From positions 1 through 64,000 of the forward strand of contig NZ_BMKR01000025.1 of NCBI RefSeq assembly GCF_014644435.1: a stretch of 64,000 nucleotides of DNA, given 5' to 3'. The stretch comes from Paenibacillus albidus. Its GTDB lineage: Bacteria > Bacillota > Bacilli > Paenibacillales > Paenibacillaceae. Positions within the stretch are counted from its first letter, which is position 1. Each line of letters begins with the position of its first letter. Positions 24,110-32,942 of the stretch are shown here, piece by piece. The notes below the pieces were generated by a model. The model saw nothing but the letters and a program-made list of their open reading frames with translations. It was not told the DNA's origin and made no database searches. A program made the translations under genes and the position numbers.

Positions 24110-27100
24110 ATGAAGATGAAACCATACAAACACCCTGCTGCATTATATCCTTACCGGGAGTGGAGCCTGGAGGAGGAAACCTATCAGGAAGAGAACAATC
24201 AGCGGAGCGAGAGTGTGTTTGCTCTGGGCAATGGTTATATTGGAATACGCGGTAATTTCGAGGAAGGATACCATGGCGATAAAGGGACATCTGTAACCGG
24301 GAACTATTTGAACGGCTTCTATGATTCCGAACCGATTGTTTATCCTGAGGGAGCTTATGGCTATCCTGCACGTAATCAGGCCATGCTCAACGTCACCGAT
24401 GCCAAAATTATTGAACTTAGCATCGATGGCCAGCCTTTCCGGCTAAGCAGCGGGCAGGTGCACCGGTATAAGCGGACGCTGGATATGCGCAGCGGAATTC
24501 TGCTCCGGGAACTGGAATGGGAGGCGCCTGCCGGACAGCGGGTGCTGCTGAAGATCCGGCGTATGGTGGCTTTGCAGCATAAACATCTGGCGGCCATCCA
24601 TTACGAGGTTACCGCGCTCAATTTCAGCGGGACCGTGGCATTTACATCTGCTATGGACGGCACCATCGCCAGACCGGAGGTTACGGATGATCCGCGTCTG
24701 GGGGCGGGCAGCGCGGAGCCGAGCCTGCTGCCGGAAGCTGCCGGATACGGGGAGGGTCAGCCTTTCCTGTGGATGAAGCAGCGGACGCGCCATACCCGGT
24801 TTGCCCTGCTGACGGCGATGAGCCACAAGCTGGCTGCCAGCTCGGATTATGAAACCCGGGAGCAGCTCGAAGGAGAGCGGCTTTCCGTGGAGTTCACTGT
24901 GCGGCTGCAGAACGGTGAAAGTGCCTCGCTCAGCAAATACATCTCTTACCACACATCCAGGGACTATGCGGAAGAGGAATTGATGACCAAGGCAGAGGAG
25001 GTACTGCAGCTCGCCGAAGCGCGTGGCTTTGCCGGCCTGCTTGGGGAACAGCGGGCTTATCTGGACCGGTTCTGGACTCATACCGATGTAGAAATCATGG
25101 GCGATCCCGCACTTCAGCAAGGTATCCGCTTCAATGCGTTTCAGCTGCTGCAATCGGCAGGCCGCGACGGGGTGACGAATATCGGAGCCAAAGGCTTGAC
25201 TGGGGAAGGGTACGAAGGGCATTATTTCTGGGACACCGAAATGTACATGCTGCCTTTTTTTACCTATACCCAGCCGGGAATCGCCCGGTCCTTGCTGGAA
25301 TTCCGCTATGCCACACTGGGCAAGGCGCGGGAGCGGGCGGCCGTCATGTCGCAGCGGGGGGCGCTATATCCTTGGCGGACTATTGACGGGGAGGAGAATT
25401 CGGCTTATTTTCCGGCCGGGACCGCGCAGATGCATATTAACGCCGATATCGCTTACGGGATCAAACAATATGTGCTGGCTACGGGAGACTATGATTTCCT
25501 GGCGGACAAAGGTGCGGAAATTCTGTTTGAAACCTCCCGCTTCTGGGCCGATCTGGGCCATTTCAACCCGGCGCGGGGTGGTGCCTTCTGCATTGATGCC
25601 GTCACGGGTCCCGATGAGTATACGGCGATTGTCAACAATAACGCCTACACCAACCTTATGGTGCAGGACCAGCTCCACTATGCTGTGGAGACCGCAAGCT
25701 GGCTGCGGCGTGCCTATCCCCGGCATTATGAACGCCTGCAGCGCGGAATTGGCCTGACGGAAGAAGAGATTGCAGGCTGGCAGGAAGCGGCGGAGAAGAT
25801 GTTTATTCCGTTTGACGGGGAGCTCGGCATATACGCTCAGGATGACACCTTTTTGACCAAGAAAAAATGGGATTTCGAGCATACGCCGGAGGATAAATAT
25901 CCGCTGCTGCTGAACTTCCATCCCCTGGTCATTTACCGTCATCAGGTACTGAAGCAGGCTGACCTCGTTATGGCGATGTTCCTGCTAGGGGAACAGTTCT
26001 CTTTGGCCGACAAGATCCGCAATTATAATTATTATGAACCGCTGACGACACATGATTCTTCGTTGTCCCCATGCATCCACAGCATTGTTGCGGCTGAAAT
26101 TGGAGATTTGGAAGCGGCCAACGCCTATTTTGGGCGCACCGTGCGTATGGATCTGGACGATATTAACTGCAATGCCAAAGACGGGCTGCATACGGCAGCC
26201 ATGGCAGGCTCCTGGATGTCGATTGTGAACGGTTTTGGCGGGATGCGGCTGTATGACGGATTATTGTGCTTTAATCCGGCTCTGCCGCCGCAGTGGGACA
26301 GCTTCCGCTTCAAGGTCACGAACCGTGGCCAGCTGGTGGACATCTTCGTGGAGCCGGAGGAGGTTACGTATACACTGCTGGAAGGAGAGGGGCTGGAGAT
26401 CCGGCACAGAGGACACAGTGTCAAGCTGTCTCCATTCACGCCGGTCCGGATTTCGCTGGCGAAGCAGCTCAAGGCGGTGATTTTTGATCTGGATGGTGTC
26501 ATTACCGATTCCGCCGAATATCATTATTTGGCCTGGAAAGCGGTGGCGGACGAGCTGGGTATTCCCTTTGACCGCAGCAAGAATGAAAGGCTGAAAGGCA
26601 TCAGCCGGATGGAATCTTTGGAAATAGTGCTGGAGGACAGCGGCCTGCACTTCTCTGAAGCCGACAAGGCGGCACTTGCACGCAAGAAGAATGAGCTCTA
26701 TCTGCAGCAGATCAAACGGATTACCCCGGCAGATCTGCTGCCGGGAATCGGTGAGCTGCTGCATGGACTGCGGGAGCGCGGCATTGCCGCCGGGCTGGCT
26801 TCGGCCAGCCGGAACGCTGCCTACATCCTGGAGCGTCTGGAAGCAGGGAGCTGGTTCCAGGCCGTTGTTGATCCGGGAAGTGTCCGCAAGGGCAAGCCCG
26901 ACCCGGAAATCTTCCTGAAGGCAGCCGAGCTGCTGGGCGTTTCCCCGCGAAGCTGCGTGGGTGTGGAAGATGCGGCGGCCGGTGTAGCGGCGATCAAGGC
27001 AGCAGGCATGCTGGCGGTAGGTATTGGGGATGCCCGGTTGCTTGGCGCGGCCGACAGGGTTCTGTCTTCGACGGCCGAGCTGAGCGTGGAACTGCTGCTG

Positions 27101-27118
27101 GAAGGGTTCGGCCCATAA
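24110..27118 (+). CDS. fused GH65 disaccharide phosphorylase and beta-phosphoglucomutase
   Basis: A 1002-residue bifunctional protein. Residues 1 to about 780 form a GH65 phosphorylase: ALGNGYIGIRGNFEEGYHG at the N-terminus, a GHYFWDTEMYMLPFF motif, and catalytic acid Glu503 in TGPDEYTAIVNNNAYTN. Residues 787-1002 form a HAD-type beta-phosphoglucomutase (LKAVIFDLDGVITDSAEYH with nucleophile Asp793 and acid/base Asp795, SASRNA, and VGVEDAAAGVAAIKAAG). GH65 phosphorolysis releases beta-glucose 1-phosphate, which the second domain turns into glucose 6-phosphate. In most relatives these are two genes. The fusion and the adjacent importer define a complete disaccharide pathway; which disaccharide cannot be read from sequence by eye. 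Confidence 0.94.
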   Translation: MKMKPYKHPAALYPYREWSLEEETYQEENNQRSESVFALGNGYIGIRGNFEEGYHGDKGTSVTGNYLNGFYDSEPIVYPEGAYGYPARNQAMLNVTDAKIIELSIDGQPFRLSSGQVHRYKRTLDMRSGILLRELEWEAPAGQRVLLKIRRMVALQHKHLAAIHYEVTALNFSGTVAFTSAMDGTIARPEVTDDPRLGAGSAEPSLLPEAAGYGEGQPFLWMKQRTRHTRFALLTAMSHKLAASSDYETREQLEGERLSVEFTVRLQNGESASLSKYISYHTSRDYAEEELMTKAEEVLQLAEARGFAGLLGEQRAYLDRFWTHTDVEIMGDPALQQGIRFNAFQLLQSAGRDGVTNIGAKGLTGEGYEGHYFWDTEMYMLPFFTYTQPGIARSLLEFRYATLGKARERAAVMSQRGALYPWRTIDGEENSAYFPAGTAQMHINADIAYGIKQYVLATGDYDFLADKGAEILFETSRFWADLGHFNPARGGAFCIDAVTGPDEYTAIVNNNAYTNLMVQDQLHYAVETASWLRRAYPRHYERLQRGIGLTEEEIAGWQEAAEKMFIPFDGELGIYAQDDTFLTKKKWDFEHTPEDKYPLLLNFHPLVIYRHQVLKQADLVMAMFLLGEQFSLADKIRNYNYYEPLTTHDSSLSPCIHSIVAAEIGDLEAANAYFGRTVRMDLDDINCNAKDGLHTAAMAGSWMSIVNGFGGMRLYDGLLCFNPALPPQWDSFRFKVTNRGQLVDIFVEPEEVTYTLLEGEGLEIRHRGHSVKLSPFTPVRISLAKQLKAVIFDLDGVITDSAEYHYLAWKAVADELGIPFDRSKNERLKGISRMESLEIVLEDSGLHFSEADKAALARKKNELYLQQIKRITPADLLPGIGELLHGLRERGIAAGLASASRNAAYILERLEAGSWFQAVVDPGSVRKGKPDPEIFLKAAELLGVSPRSCVGVEDAAAGVAAIKAAGMLAVGIGDARLLGAADRVLSSTAELSVELLLEGFGP

Positions 27119-27152
27119 AGGCCGTCCCCGACTAAGCGGAGGTCAAGGACCG

Positions 27153-27608
27153 CTAAATGAAGCTGAGATCCGGGAAAATCTGCCCCAGATGATGCTCCAG
27201 ATGCTCCAGATAATCCTTAATCAGCCCTTCCAGGGTAATTGTATCTCCTTCGGGGAGCAGGAAGACCAGGGCTAATTGGTCAGACTTCAGGCTGGAAATG
27301 ATCCGCAGCACCGACTCATTCAGACTTAACCAGAACCGCAATACCTCTTCGGGAGAAGTGCTGCCGTAGTGCTGGGCTTCCGCCCACTCGTTCTGGTCAT
27401 AGACGGTAAGGCGCAGAGGCTGCGGTTCAATCTGAACATTGATGAAACGGGATATATTGTTGAGGGCGGAGTCGCATAAATGACCGAGAATTTGCACAGG
27501 CGACCATTTGCCTTCAGACCGGGGCTGGACCGCTTCGGCAGGGGATAAGCTGCGGAAAGCATGCGGAACCTCCTGCAGCAACGTCTGCAAACAAGAAACC
27601 GTAGACAT
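27153..27608 (-). CDS. DinB-family protein (DinB_2)
   Basis: A 151-residue four-helix-bundle protein of the DinB/YfiT-like superfamily. The motif GKWSPVQILGHLCDSALNN and the C-terminal YLEHLEHHLGQI supply the usual His triad for metal binding. Members include thiol transferases and many of unknown role. TTG at 27614 is in frame, but AGGAGG spacing favours ATG at 27608. Downstream of the convergent GH65 gene and after the broken LacI gene. Confidence 0.85.
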   Translation of the reverse strand: MSTVSCLQTLLQEVPHAFRSLSPAEAVQPRSEGKWSPVQILGHLCDSALNNISRFINVQIEPQPLRLTVYDQNEWAEAQHYGSTSPEEVLRFWLSLNESVLRIISSLKSDQLALVFLLPEGDTITLEGLIKDYLEHLEHHLGQIFPDLSFI

Positions 27609-27660
27609 AATCAACTAACCTCCTCATTTTGGCCTATCTACCAATCCGGGCGATCTCCTA

Positions 27661-28008
27661 TCAGGTGGTCGCCCCTTCTTCTAATTCAACAGGAAGTTCC
27701 TTGTGTTTATCGAGTTGGGAATTGCAGAGCAGGAGCTTATACCCGTTGCGGTAGGCGTAGTCTTCAATATGGCTGGTTAGTTCCCCGAAGAATGGATGCG
27801 ACACATGAGGGATAATCAGGCCGATAATATTGGACTTGGAGCGGCTGAGTGAACGGGCCAGCTCATTTGGCCGATAATTCAGCTCATCCATGGCCCGGGT
27901 TACTTTAAGCTTCAGCTCTTCGCTCAAATACCCCCGGTTGTTCAGAACTCTGGATACGGTTGTCACCGATACTCCGGCTCTCAGCGCAACGTCTTTTATG
28001 GTAGGCAT
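27661..28008 (-). pseudogene. truncated LacI-family regulator
   Basis: The first 100 residues are a normal LacI-family start: HTH (TIKDVALRAGVSVTTVSRVLNN), hinge (YRPNELARSLSRSKS) and the beginning of the sugar-binding domain (IIGLIIPHVSHPFFGELTSHIEDYAYRNGYKLLLCNSQLDK). The frame then ends at residue 115 with HKELPVELEEGATT, whereas complete members run to about 330 residues. No continuation is seen on either strand downstream, where the DinB-like gene begins 53 bases later. The ATG still has AGGAG upstream, so a short DNA-binding fragment could be made. A deletion is the simplest explanation. Confidence 0.85.
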
Positions 28009-28097
28009 GGTAAGGGGTCTCCTGTTATCCGGATATTTCTGGTATTTTCAGCTTCATTCTAACGTGGAAAGCATAGCCCTGTCTATATTTCCGGTCT

Positions 28098-29492
28098 TTA
28101 TTTGAGCAGCTTGCGTGCCCATTTCACCTTGTCGCCATAGGGCGGATAGACAATGCCGAGATCAAACCGGGTGCTTCTTTTCACGATACTTTTGCGGTGG
28201 GAGAACAAGGAGAAGCTGTGCTTGCCGTGATAGGCTCCGATCCCGGAATTCCCTACGCCTCCGAACGGCAGTCCGGTGCTGGATACATGCGAGATCGTGT
28301 CATTGATGCAGCCGCCTCCAAAGGAAATCCGGTCCAGTACCTCTTGTTCCACAAGTTGGTCCTGGGTGAACAGATACAAGGCCAGCGGCTTGGGGCGCTC
28401 ATTGATGCTGCGGATCGCTTCGTCCAGTTCTCCGTACTCCAAAATAGGCAGAATCGGACCAAAAATCTCATCTTCCATGGCAGCATCAGCCCAGGTGGAC
28501 GGGTAGAGCAGCGTAGGTTCAAGATATCGCTCTTCCTGACATACCTTGCCGCCCGCTATGATCTTCTCCCCGTCCCGCGTTAGTATATCCGCAAGTCTGT
28601 GCAGCTGCCGCTCGTTTATAATCCGCCCATAGTCGGGGCTCTGCCGGGCGTCCGTTCCATAGAAACCGAGTATATTCTGCTTGAGTCTCACGATCAGCTC
28701 AGCGGCGATATCCCGGTGGACCAGCACATAATCAGGGGCAATACAGGTCTGCCCTGCATTGATTAGTTTCCCCCAGGTTATACGTTTGGCGGCCATCTCC
28801 AGATCTGCGCTCTTATCGACGATGACCGGGCTTTTCCCGCCCAGCTCCAGGGTGACGGGCACCAGATTCCGGGCGGCCGCCTCCATCACAATTTTGCCGA
28901 CCGGCACACTGCCTGTGAAAAAAATATAATCGAACCTGGCATGGATCAGCAGCTGTGTAACTTCCTTTTCCCCCTGTACCACACGGATGTATTGCGGCTC
29001 AAAGGTCTCCTGAATAATCGCTTCTATTACAGCCGATACCGCAGGTGTATTCTCCGAGGGCTTCAGGACAGCGCTGTTCCCGGCAGCCATAGCTCCGATG
29101 AGCGGTTCAATCAGCAGCTGGAAAGGATAATTAAAAGGGCCGATGATCAGCACCGTTCCGTAAGGCTCGTGGATGACGTAGTTTTTGGACGGAAATAAAT
29201 GCAGCGGCGAACCGCTCTTCAGCGGTTTCATCCACTTTCTTAAATGCTTAATCGTATGGCTGATACTTTTCAGCGTAATACCAATTTCTGTTGCATAAGC
29301 TTCAAATTCGCTTTTGTGCAGGTCTTCATGCAAAGCGGCAATAATCCGTTGTTCATGGCGGCGGATGCTCTCCTTCAGGTTCTGCAGTTGCCGGATACGG
29401 AAAGCTGCTGAAGCGGCCGTGCCGCTCTCCATAAACTGTTTATGTTCCCGCAGCATGTGATCGACATCCGGGGAAGTCAGCTGTGTCATCAT
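28098..29492 (-). CDS. aldehyde dehydrogenase (class 3-like)
   Basis: A 464-residue NAD(P)-dependent aldehyde dehydrogenase of the short class 3/YwdH type. It shows the membrane-type N-terminal helices, GPFNYPFQLLIEPLIGAMAAGN, catalytic Glu in TLELGGKSPVIVD, catalytic Cys in NAGQTCIAPDYVLV, and LPFGGVGNSGIGAYHGKHSFSLFSHRK near the end. It oxidises fatty or aromatic aldehydes to acids. It overlaps the upstream LysR regulator by four bases, so the regulator and enzyme are co-transcribed. ATG at 29489 is an equally possible start. Confidence 0.94.
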   Translation of the reverse strand: MMTQLTSPDVDHMLREHKQFMESGTAASAAFRIRQLQNLKESIRRHEQRIIAALHEDLHKSEFEAYATEIGITLKSISHTIKHLRKWMKPLKSGSPLHLFPSKNYVIHEPYGTVLIIGPFNYPFQLLIEPLIGAMAAGNSAVLKPSENTPAVSAVIEAIIQETFEPQYIRVVQGEKEVTQLLIHARFDYIFFTGSVPVGKIVMEAAARNLVPVTLELGGKSPVIVDKSADLEMAAKRITWGKLINAGQTCIAPDYVLVHRDIAAELIVRLKQNILGFYGTDARQSPDYGRIINERQLHRLADILTRDGEKIIAGGKVCQEERYLEPTLLYPSTWADAAMEDEIFGPILPILEYGELDEAIRSINERPKPLALYLFTQDQLVEQEVLDRISFGGGCINDTISHVSSTGLPFGGVGNSGIGAYHGKHSFSLFSHRKSIVKRSTRFDLGIVYPPYGDKVKWARKLLK

Positions 29493-30415
29493 GTTTCCTC
29501 CAATTCCTGATTCTCACTGTTCCTGGCAGTCAGCAGGTCATCCCTGAGGAATTTGCGCAGGCAGTCGATAAAAGTGTGGGTGGCCCGGCTGATGTAGCGG
29601 TCCCCCCGGTAGATGAGCTTGAGTTCGCGGTAAGGCGCAGTGTTCACGATCGGAATGGAGCTTAAGCCGCTGTTCTCCATATGTTCAACCAGGCTGCGGG
29701 GCTGAACCGTTCCGCCAATCCCGCTCCGAACCAATTGCAGGAGCGAGGTGGCTGAGCCGGTCTCCATAATGGGCTCCAGGGTAAAACCGGCTTCCCGGCA
29801 GACATTCTCCACCAGCTCTCTGCCCAAAAAATGGCGCGGATACATTACCAGCGGTGTATGCTGCAATGCGGACAGCTCCATTGTCTGAAGAGAGGCATAC
29901 GGATGATCCTTGCGGATGATGAAATGATACGGCTCCCGTCCCAGATCTTCTTCAATCAACAGGATATCACGCGGCCCCTGAAGGGTGATGCCTATATCCA
30001 GCTTATTATCCAGCACCTCCTGCTGGATCTGGGTGGAAGCGAAGACCTGCAGGCGTATATTTGGAAAATCAGCATGAAATTGAATCAGCAGCGGGGTTAG
30101 ACGGTAATCCAGATCGGAGGGCAGCACGCCCAGACGGATCGTTCCCCGGCAATCGGAGCGGAGCTCATCAATGGCACTTTTGGCATTACGTTCATCTTGG
30201 ATCATTCGGGACGCGTAGGCCTTTAGGAGTCTGCCTGCTTCGGTCAGCGCTGTTTTTTTACCGATGCGGTCGAACAGGGGCATATTCAGCTCCCCTTCGA
30301 GTACGCGGATTTGCTGGCTTAGAGTAGGCTGGCTGATGCCCAGTTTCTCTGCGGCTCTGGTAAAATGAAGCTCCTCACAGACGGCCAGGAAGTAATGAAG
30401 ATGGCGGGTTTCCAT
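29489..30415 (-). CDS. LysR-family transcriptional regulator
   Basis: A 308-residue LysR regulator with N-terminal HTH (HLHYFLAVCEELHFTRAAEKLGISQPTLSQQIRVLEGEL) and a substrate-binding domain (LGVLPSDLDYRLTPLL onwards), most like the CynR/CysB-type group. AGGAG at nine bases supports ATG 30415 rather than TTG 30421. It is divergent from a CynX-type MFS gene and co-transcribed with aldehyde dehydrogenase. An AT-rich dyad at 30429-30457 between the divergent genes is a likely binding site. Confidence 0.93.
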   Translation of the reverse strand: METRHLHYFLAVCEELHFTRAAEKLGISQPTLSQQIRVLEGELNMPLFDRIGKKTALTEAGRLLKAYASRMIQDERNAKSAIDELRSDCRGTIRLGVLPSDLDYRLTPLLIQFHADFPNIRLQVFASTQIQQEVLDNKLDIGITLQGPRDILLIEEDLGREPYHFIIRKDHPYASLQTMELSALQHTPLVMYPRHFLGRELVENVCREAGFTLEPIMETGSATSLLQLVRSGIGGTVQPRSLVEHMENSGLSSIPIVNTAPYRELKLIYRGDRYISRATHTFIDCLRKFLRDDLLTARNSENQELEET

Positions 30416-30428
30416 AAGCAAGCTCTCC

Positions 30429-30457
30429 TATTATTATAGTTAGTTTCTATTATAATA
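30429..30457. promoter_or_regulatory. AT-rich dyad, candidate LysR operator
   Basis: TATTATTATAG and CTATTATAATA (9 of 11 positions complementary) flank a 7-base centre, containing ATAG-N7-CTAT. It lies in the gap between the divergent LysR and MFS genes. Confidence 0.45.
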
Positions 30458-30538
30458 ATTCAAACAATAGTATTGAACAATAAGTTTCATGAACCTATAC
30501 TCTAGAAGCACCAATTATCTGGTTTGGAGTGGATTAAA

Positions 30539-31726
30539 TTGCCTGTTGTATTGTTATTGGCCGCATTATTTTTTGCGTCGCTGAATATGCGTCCCGTGAT
30601 TACATCGGTCGCCCCGTTGCTTAGCAACATTAAGGGGGATTTGGCAATGAACGGGATGACTGCAAGCCTGCTGACCACATTGCCGGTCTTATGTATGGGT
30701 ATCTTCGCACCCGTTGCGGTACAGATCAGCCGAAGATTCGGTCTGGAACGCACTATATTCGGATCGCTGGTGCTGATCGGTGCGGCTACGGCTGCAAGGG
30801 GAGTTCTGGCCTCCTCTTCAGGGTTAATCCTGACCGCTTTGTTGTCCGGTGTAGGGATCGGGATTGCCGGGCCCCTGTTGTCCGGCTTCATCAAGCAGTA
30901 TTTTCCCAAGGGCTCGGCCCTGGTCAGTGTGTATTCGGCTTCGCTTGTTTTTGGAGCTTCGCTTGCAGCCGGATTATCGGTTCCGCTGTACAACTGGCTG
31001 GGTGGCTCATGGCAGAACTCCCTTGCCGTGTGGTCGTTGTTGTCTATAGCAGCTCTTGCCAGCTGGTGGAAGATTGCCGTCCGGCCGGCACCGCCGCAGA
31101 CCAGGGAGCGGGCCGCGCAATATAAGCTGCCCGTTGCCAATTCGCGGGCCTGGCTGCTGACCTTATTCTTTGGGCTCATGGCCAGTGTGTTCTATTCCCT
31201 TACCGCATGGCTGGCTCCGATGGCCGAATCCATGGGCTATACCCAACAGGAAGCGGGAATGATACTCACGTTGTTCACGCTGATTCAGATCCCTGTGAGC
31301 ATTGCAATACCGGTGCTCGTAGCTAAATTTCAGCGGCGGACTTTCTGGCTGGTGTTGTGCAGCGTGTTTGAATTAAGCGGAATGCTGCTGCTGCTAAGTT
31401 CGGGATCGCCATTGTTCAGTGCCCTGCTGCTTGGCATCGGTGCAGGGGGATTATTCCCGCTGGCGCTTCTTCTCCCGCTTCTTGAGACAAAGCAGCCGGA
31501 GGAAGTCAGTTCCTGGTCCGCCATGAACCAAGGCGGGGGCTATATCCTCGGGGCTTTGGGCCCACTGGCCATAGGGCAAATCTATGACGGTTCCGGTTCG
31601 TTTCAACCGGCGTTAATCTTGATGTCCGTTGCCATCGTCTTGATGATTGTCGTGCAGCTCTGGATAGGGCGGGGAGCCCGGCAAGCGGCCGCTGCAGTGA
31701 AGACTGCTGCGGGGGCGGAATGCTGA
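30539..31726 (+). CDS. MFS transporter of the CynX/NimT family
   Basis: A 395-residue twelve-helix major facilitator. The start LLAALFFASLNMRPVITSVAPLL with SLNMRP is characteristic of the CynX (cyanate/nitroimidazole) group, as are LLTTLPVLCMGIFAPVA and GIGIAGPLLSGFIKQYFP. TTG at 30524 is in frame, but it has no ribosome-binding site; GGAG at 30526-30529 serves TTG 30539 at nine bases, which is used here. It is divergent from a CynR-like LysR regulator, so a small organic anion export or import role is likely. The substrate is unknown. Confidence 0.9.
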   Translation: MPVVLLLAALFFASLNMRPVITSVAPLLSNIKGDLAMNGMTASLLTTLPVLCMGIFAPVAVQISRRFGLERTIFGSLVLIGAATAARGVLASSSGLILTALLSGVGIGIAGPLLSGFIKQYFPKGSALVSVYSASLVFGASLAAGLSVPLYNWLGGSWQNSLAVWSLLSIAALASWWKIAVRPAPPQTRERAAQYKLPVANSRAWLLTLFFGLMASVFYSLTAWLAPMAESMGYTQQEAGMILTLFTLIQIPVSIAIPVLVAKFQRRTFWLVLCSVFELSGMLLLLSSGSPLFSALLLGIGAGGLFPLALLLPLLETKQPEEVSSWSAMNQGGGYILGALGPLAIGQIYDGSGSFQPALILMSVAIVLMIVVQLWIGRGARQAAAAVKTAAGAEC

Positions 31727-31755
31727 TTGCCGTTAAGCGCCAGTATGACACAAAT

Positions 31756-31802
31756 GCAAAGCAGCGATTTTCCGAGTAATGGGAGAATCGCTGCTTTGCT
31801 TA
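31756..31802 (+). terminator. hairpin terminator after MFS gene
   Basis: Arms GCAAAGCAGCGATT (31756-31769) and AATCGCTGCTTTGC (31786-31799). T-tract is weak. It closely resembles the hairpin at 56011-56054 with a compensatory base-pair change. Confidence 0.75.
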
Positions 31803-31852
31803 CTGTATAAAGAAGGACCAGGCCGGATCAGATCATCCTGGCCTAGGCGCCT

Positions 31853-32827
31853 CTAGGGCAGCCGGTAGCTGGCGAAGGGTTCGCCATGGCGGAAGGGGCG
31901 GCTGGCTTCATCCAGCTGCTTCAAGCTGCGCTCGTCCAGCGTCAGCGCTGCGCTGCGGAGATTCTCCTGCAGCTGGGCAGTTTGTGTAGCGCCGACGATC
32001 ACCGTGGACACAGCAGGCTGCTGCATTAGCCAGGCCAGTGACAGCATGGTAGAAGAGGTGCCCAGCTCTTCGGCGATGCCTCCCACTTTACTGCCAAGCC
32101 CAATCCGTTCCTGGCTCAGGAAGCGGGTGAAAGAGGGATCGGTGTCTGCTCTGGAGCCTGCCGGCGCTGTGCCGCCGTTCTGATATTTGCCGGTAAGAAT
32201 CCCGCCGGCCAATGGGAAATAAGGGATGATGCCGATGCCTTGGTCGAGACACAGCGGCAGCAGCTCGGTCTCGGGCGTACGGTCGGCCAGTGAATAACTG
32301 CACTGGATGGAGACATACCTTGCCCAGTTTCGCGCTTCACTGATTCCGAGCGCTTTCATCAGCTCCCAGGCTGCATAGTTGGATGCGCCGATGTAGCGCA
32401 CCTTGCCGGAGGATACCATATCATCGAGTGTGCGCAGCGTTTCTTCCAGTGGTGTATTCGGATCAAAGGTATGGATCTGGAACAGATCAACATAATCTGT
32501 CTTCAGGCGGCGCAGACTTCCTTCCAGCTCCTGCAGCAGATGATGGCGTGAAGATCCGCTTCCATTGGGGCCTTCGCTGCGGATCAGGCCGGCCTTCGTC
32601 GCCAGGACGGCTGTTTGCCGTCTGCCTTCGAGCGCCAGGCCAATAATCCGCTCCGACTCTGTGCCGGCATAAATATTGGCGGTATCTATGAAGTTGATGC
32701 CGTGGTCAAGGGCAGCATGGACAATATCGATGGATGTCTGCGGGTCCGCCCGTTTACCAAAAGCATTGGTTCCAAGTCCTAAAGCGGACACTTGGAGCCC
32801 GCTATTTCCCAGCCGGTTAAATTTCAT
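31853..32827 (-). CDS. aldo/keto reductase
   Basis: A 324-residue NADPH-dependent aldo/keto reductase, (beta/alpha)8 barrel. The catalytic tetrad is visible as Asp and Tyr in NFIDTANIYAGTESERIIG, Lys in AVLATKAGL and His in DLFQIHTFDP. The cofactor end is seen in VSTVIVGATQTAQLQENLRSA. A longer frame starts at 32887, but GGAGGG before ATG 32827 and the usual start MKFNRLGNSGLQVSALGLGT fix the start. Monocistronic; physiological substrate unknown. A GGCC-rich hairpin near 31818-31845 may end its transcript. Confidence 0.93.
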   Translation of the reverse strand: MKFNRLGNSGLQVSALGLGTNAFGKRADPQTSIDIVHAALDHGINFIDTANIYAGTESERIIGLALEGRRQTAVLATKAGLIRSEGPNGSGSSRHHLLQELEGSLRRLKTDYVDLFQIHTFDPNTPLEETLRTLDDMVSSGKVRYIGASNYAAWELMKALGISEARNWARYVSIQCSYSLADRTPETELLPLCLDQGIGIIPYFPLAGGILTGKYQNGGTAPAGSRADTDPSFTRFLSQERIGLGSKVGGIAEELGTSSTMLSLAWLMQQPAVSTVIVGATQTAQLQENLRSAALTLDERSLKQLDEASRPFRHGEPFASYRLP

Positions 32828-32942
32828 GTCAATCCCTCCTGTAGTGAATGGTTTTGATCTTTCAAGAGATGGGGCGTTAATTCGCACAGCAGCAAATATT
32901 TATTGTATCATTTGGTAGAAACACCAGACAAGGAGTGAGCCT

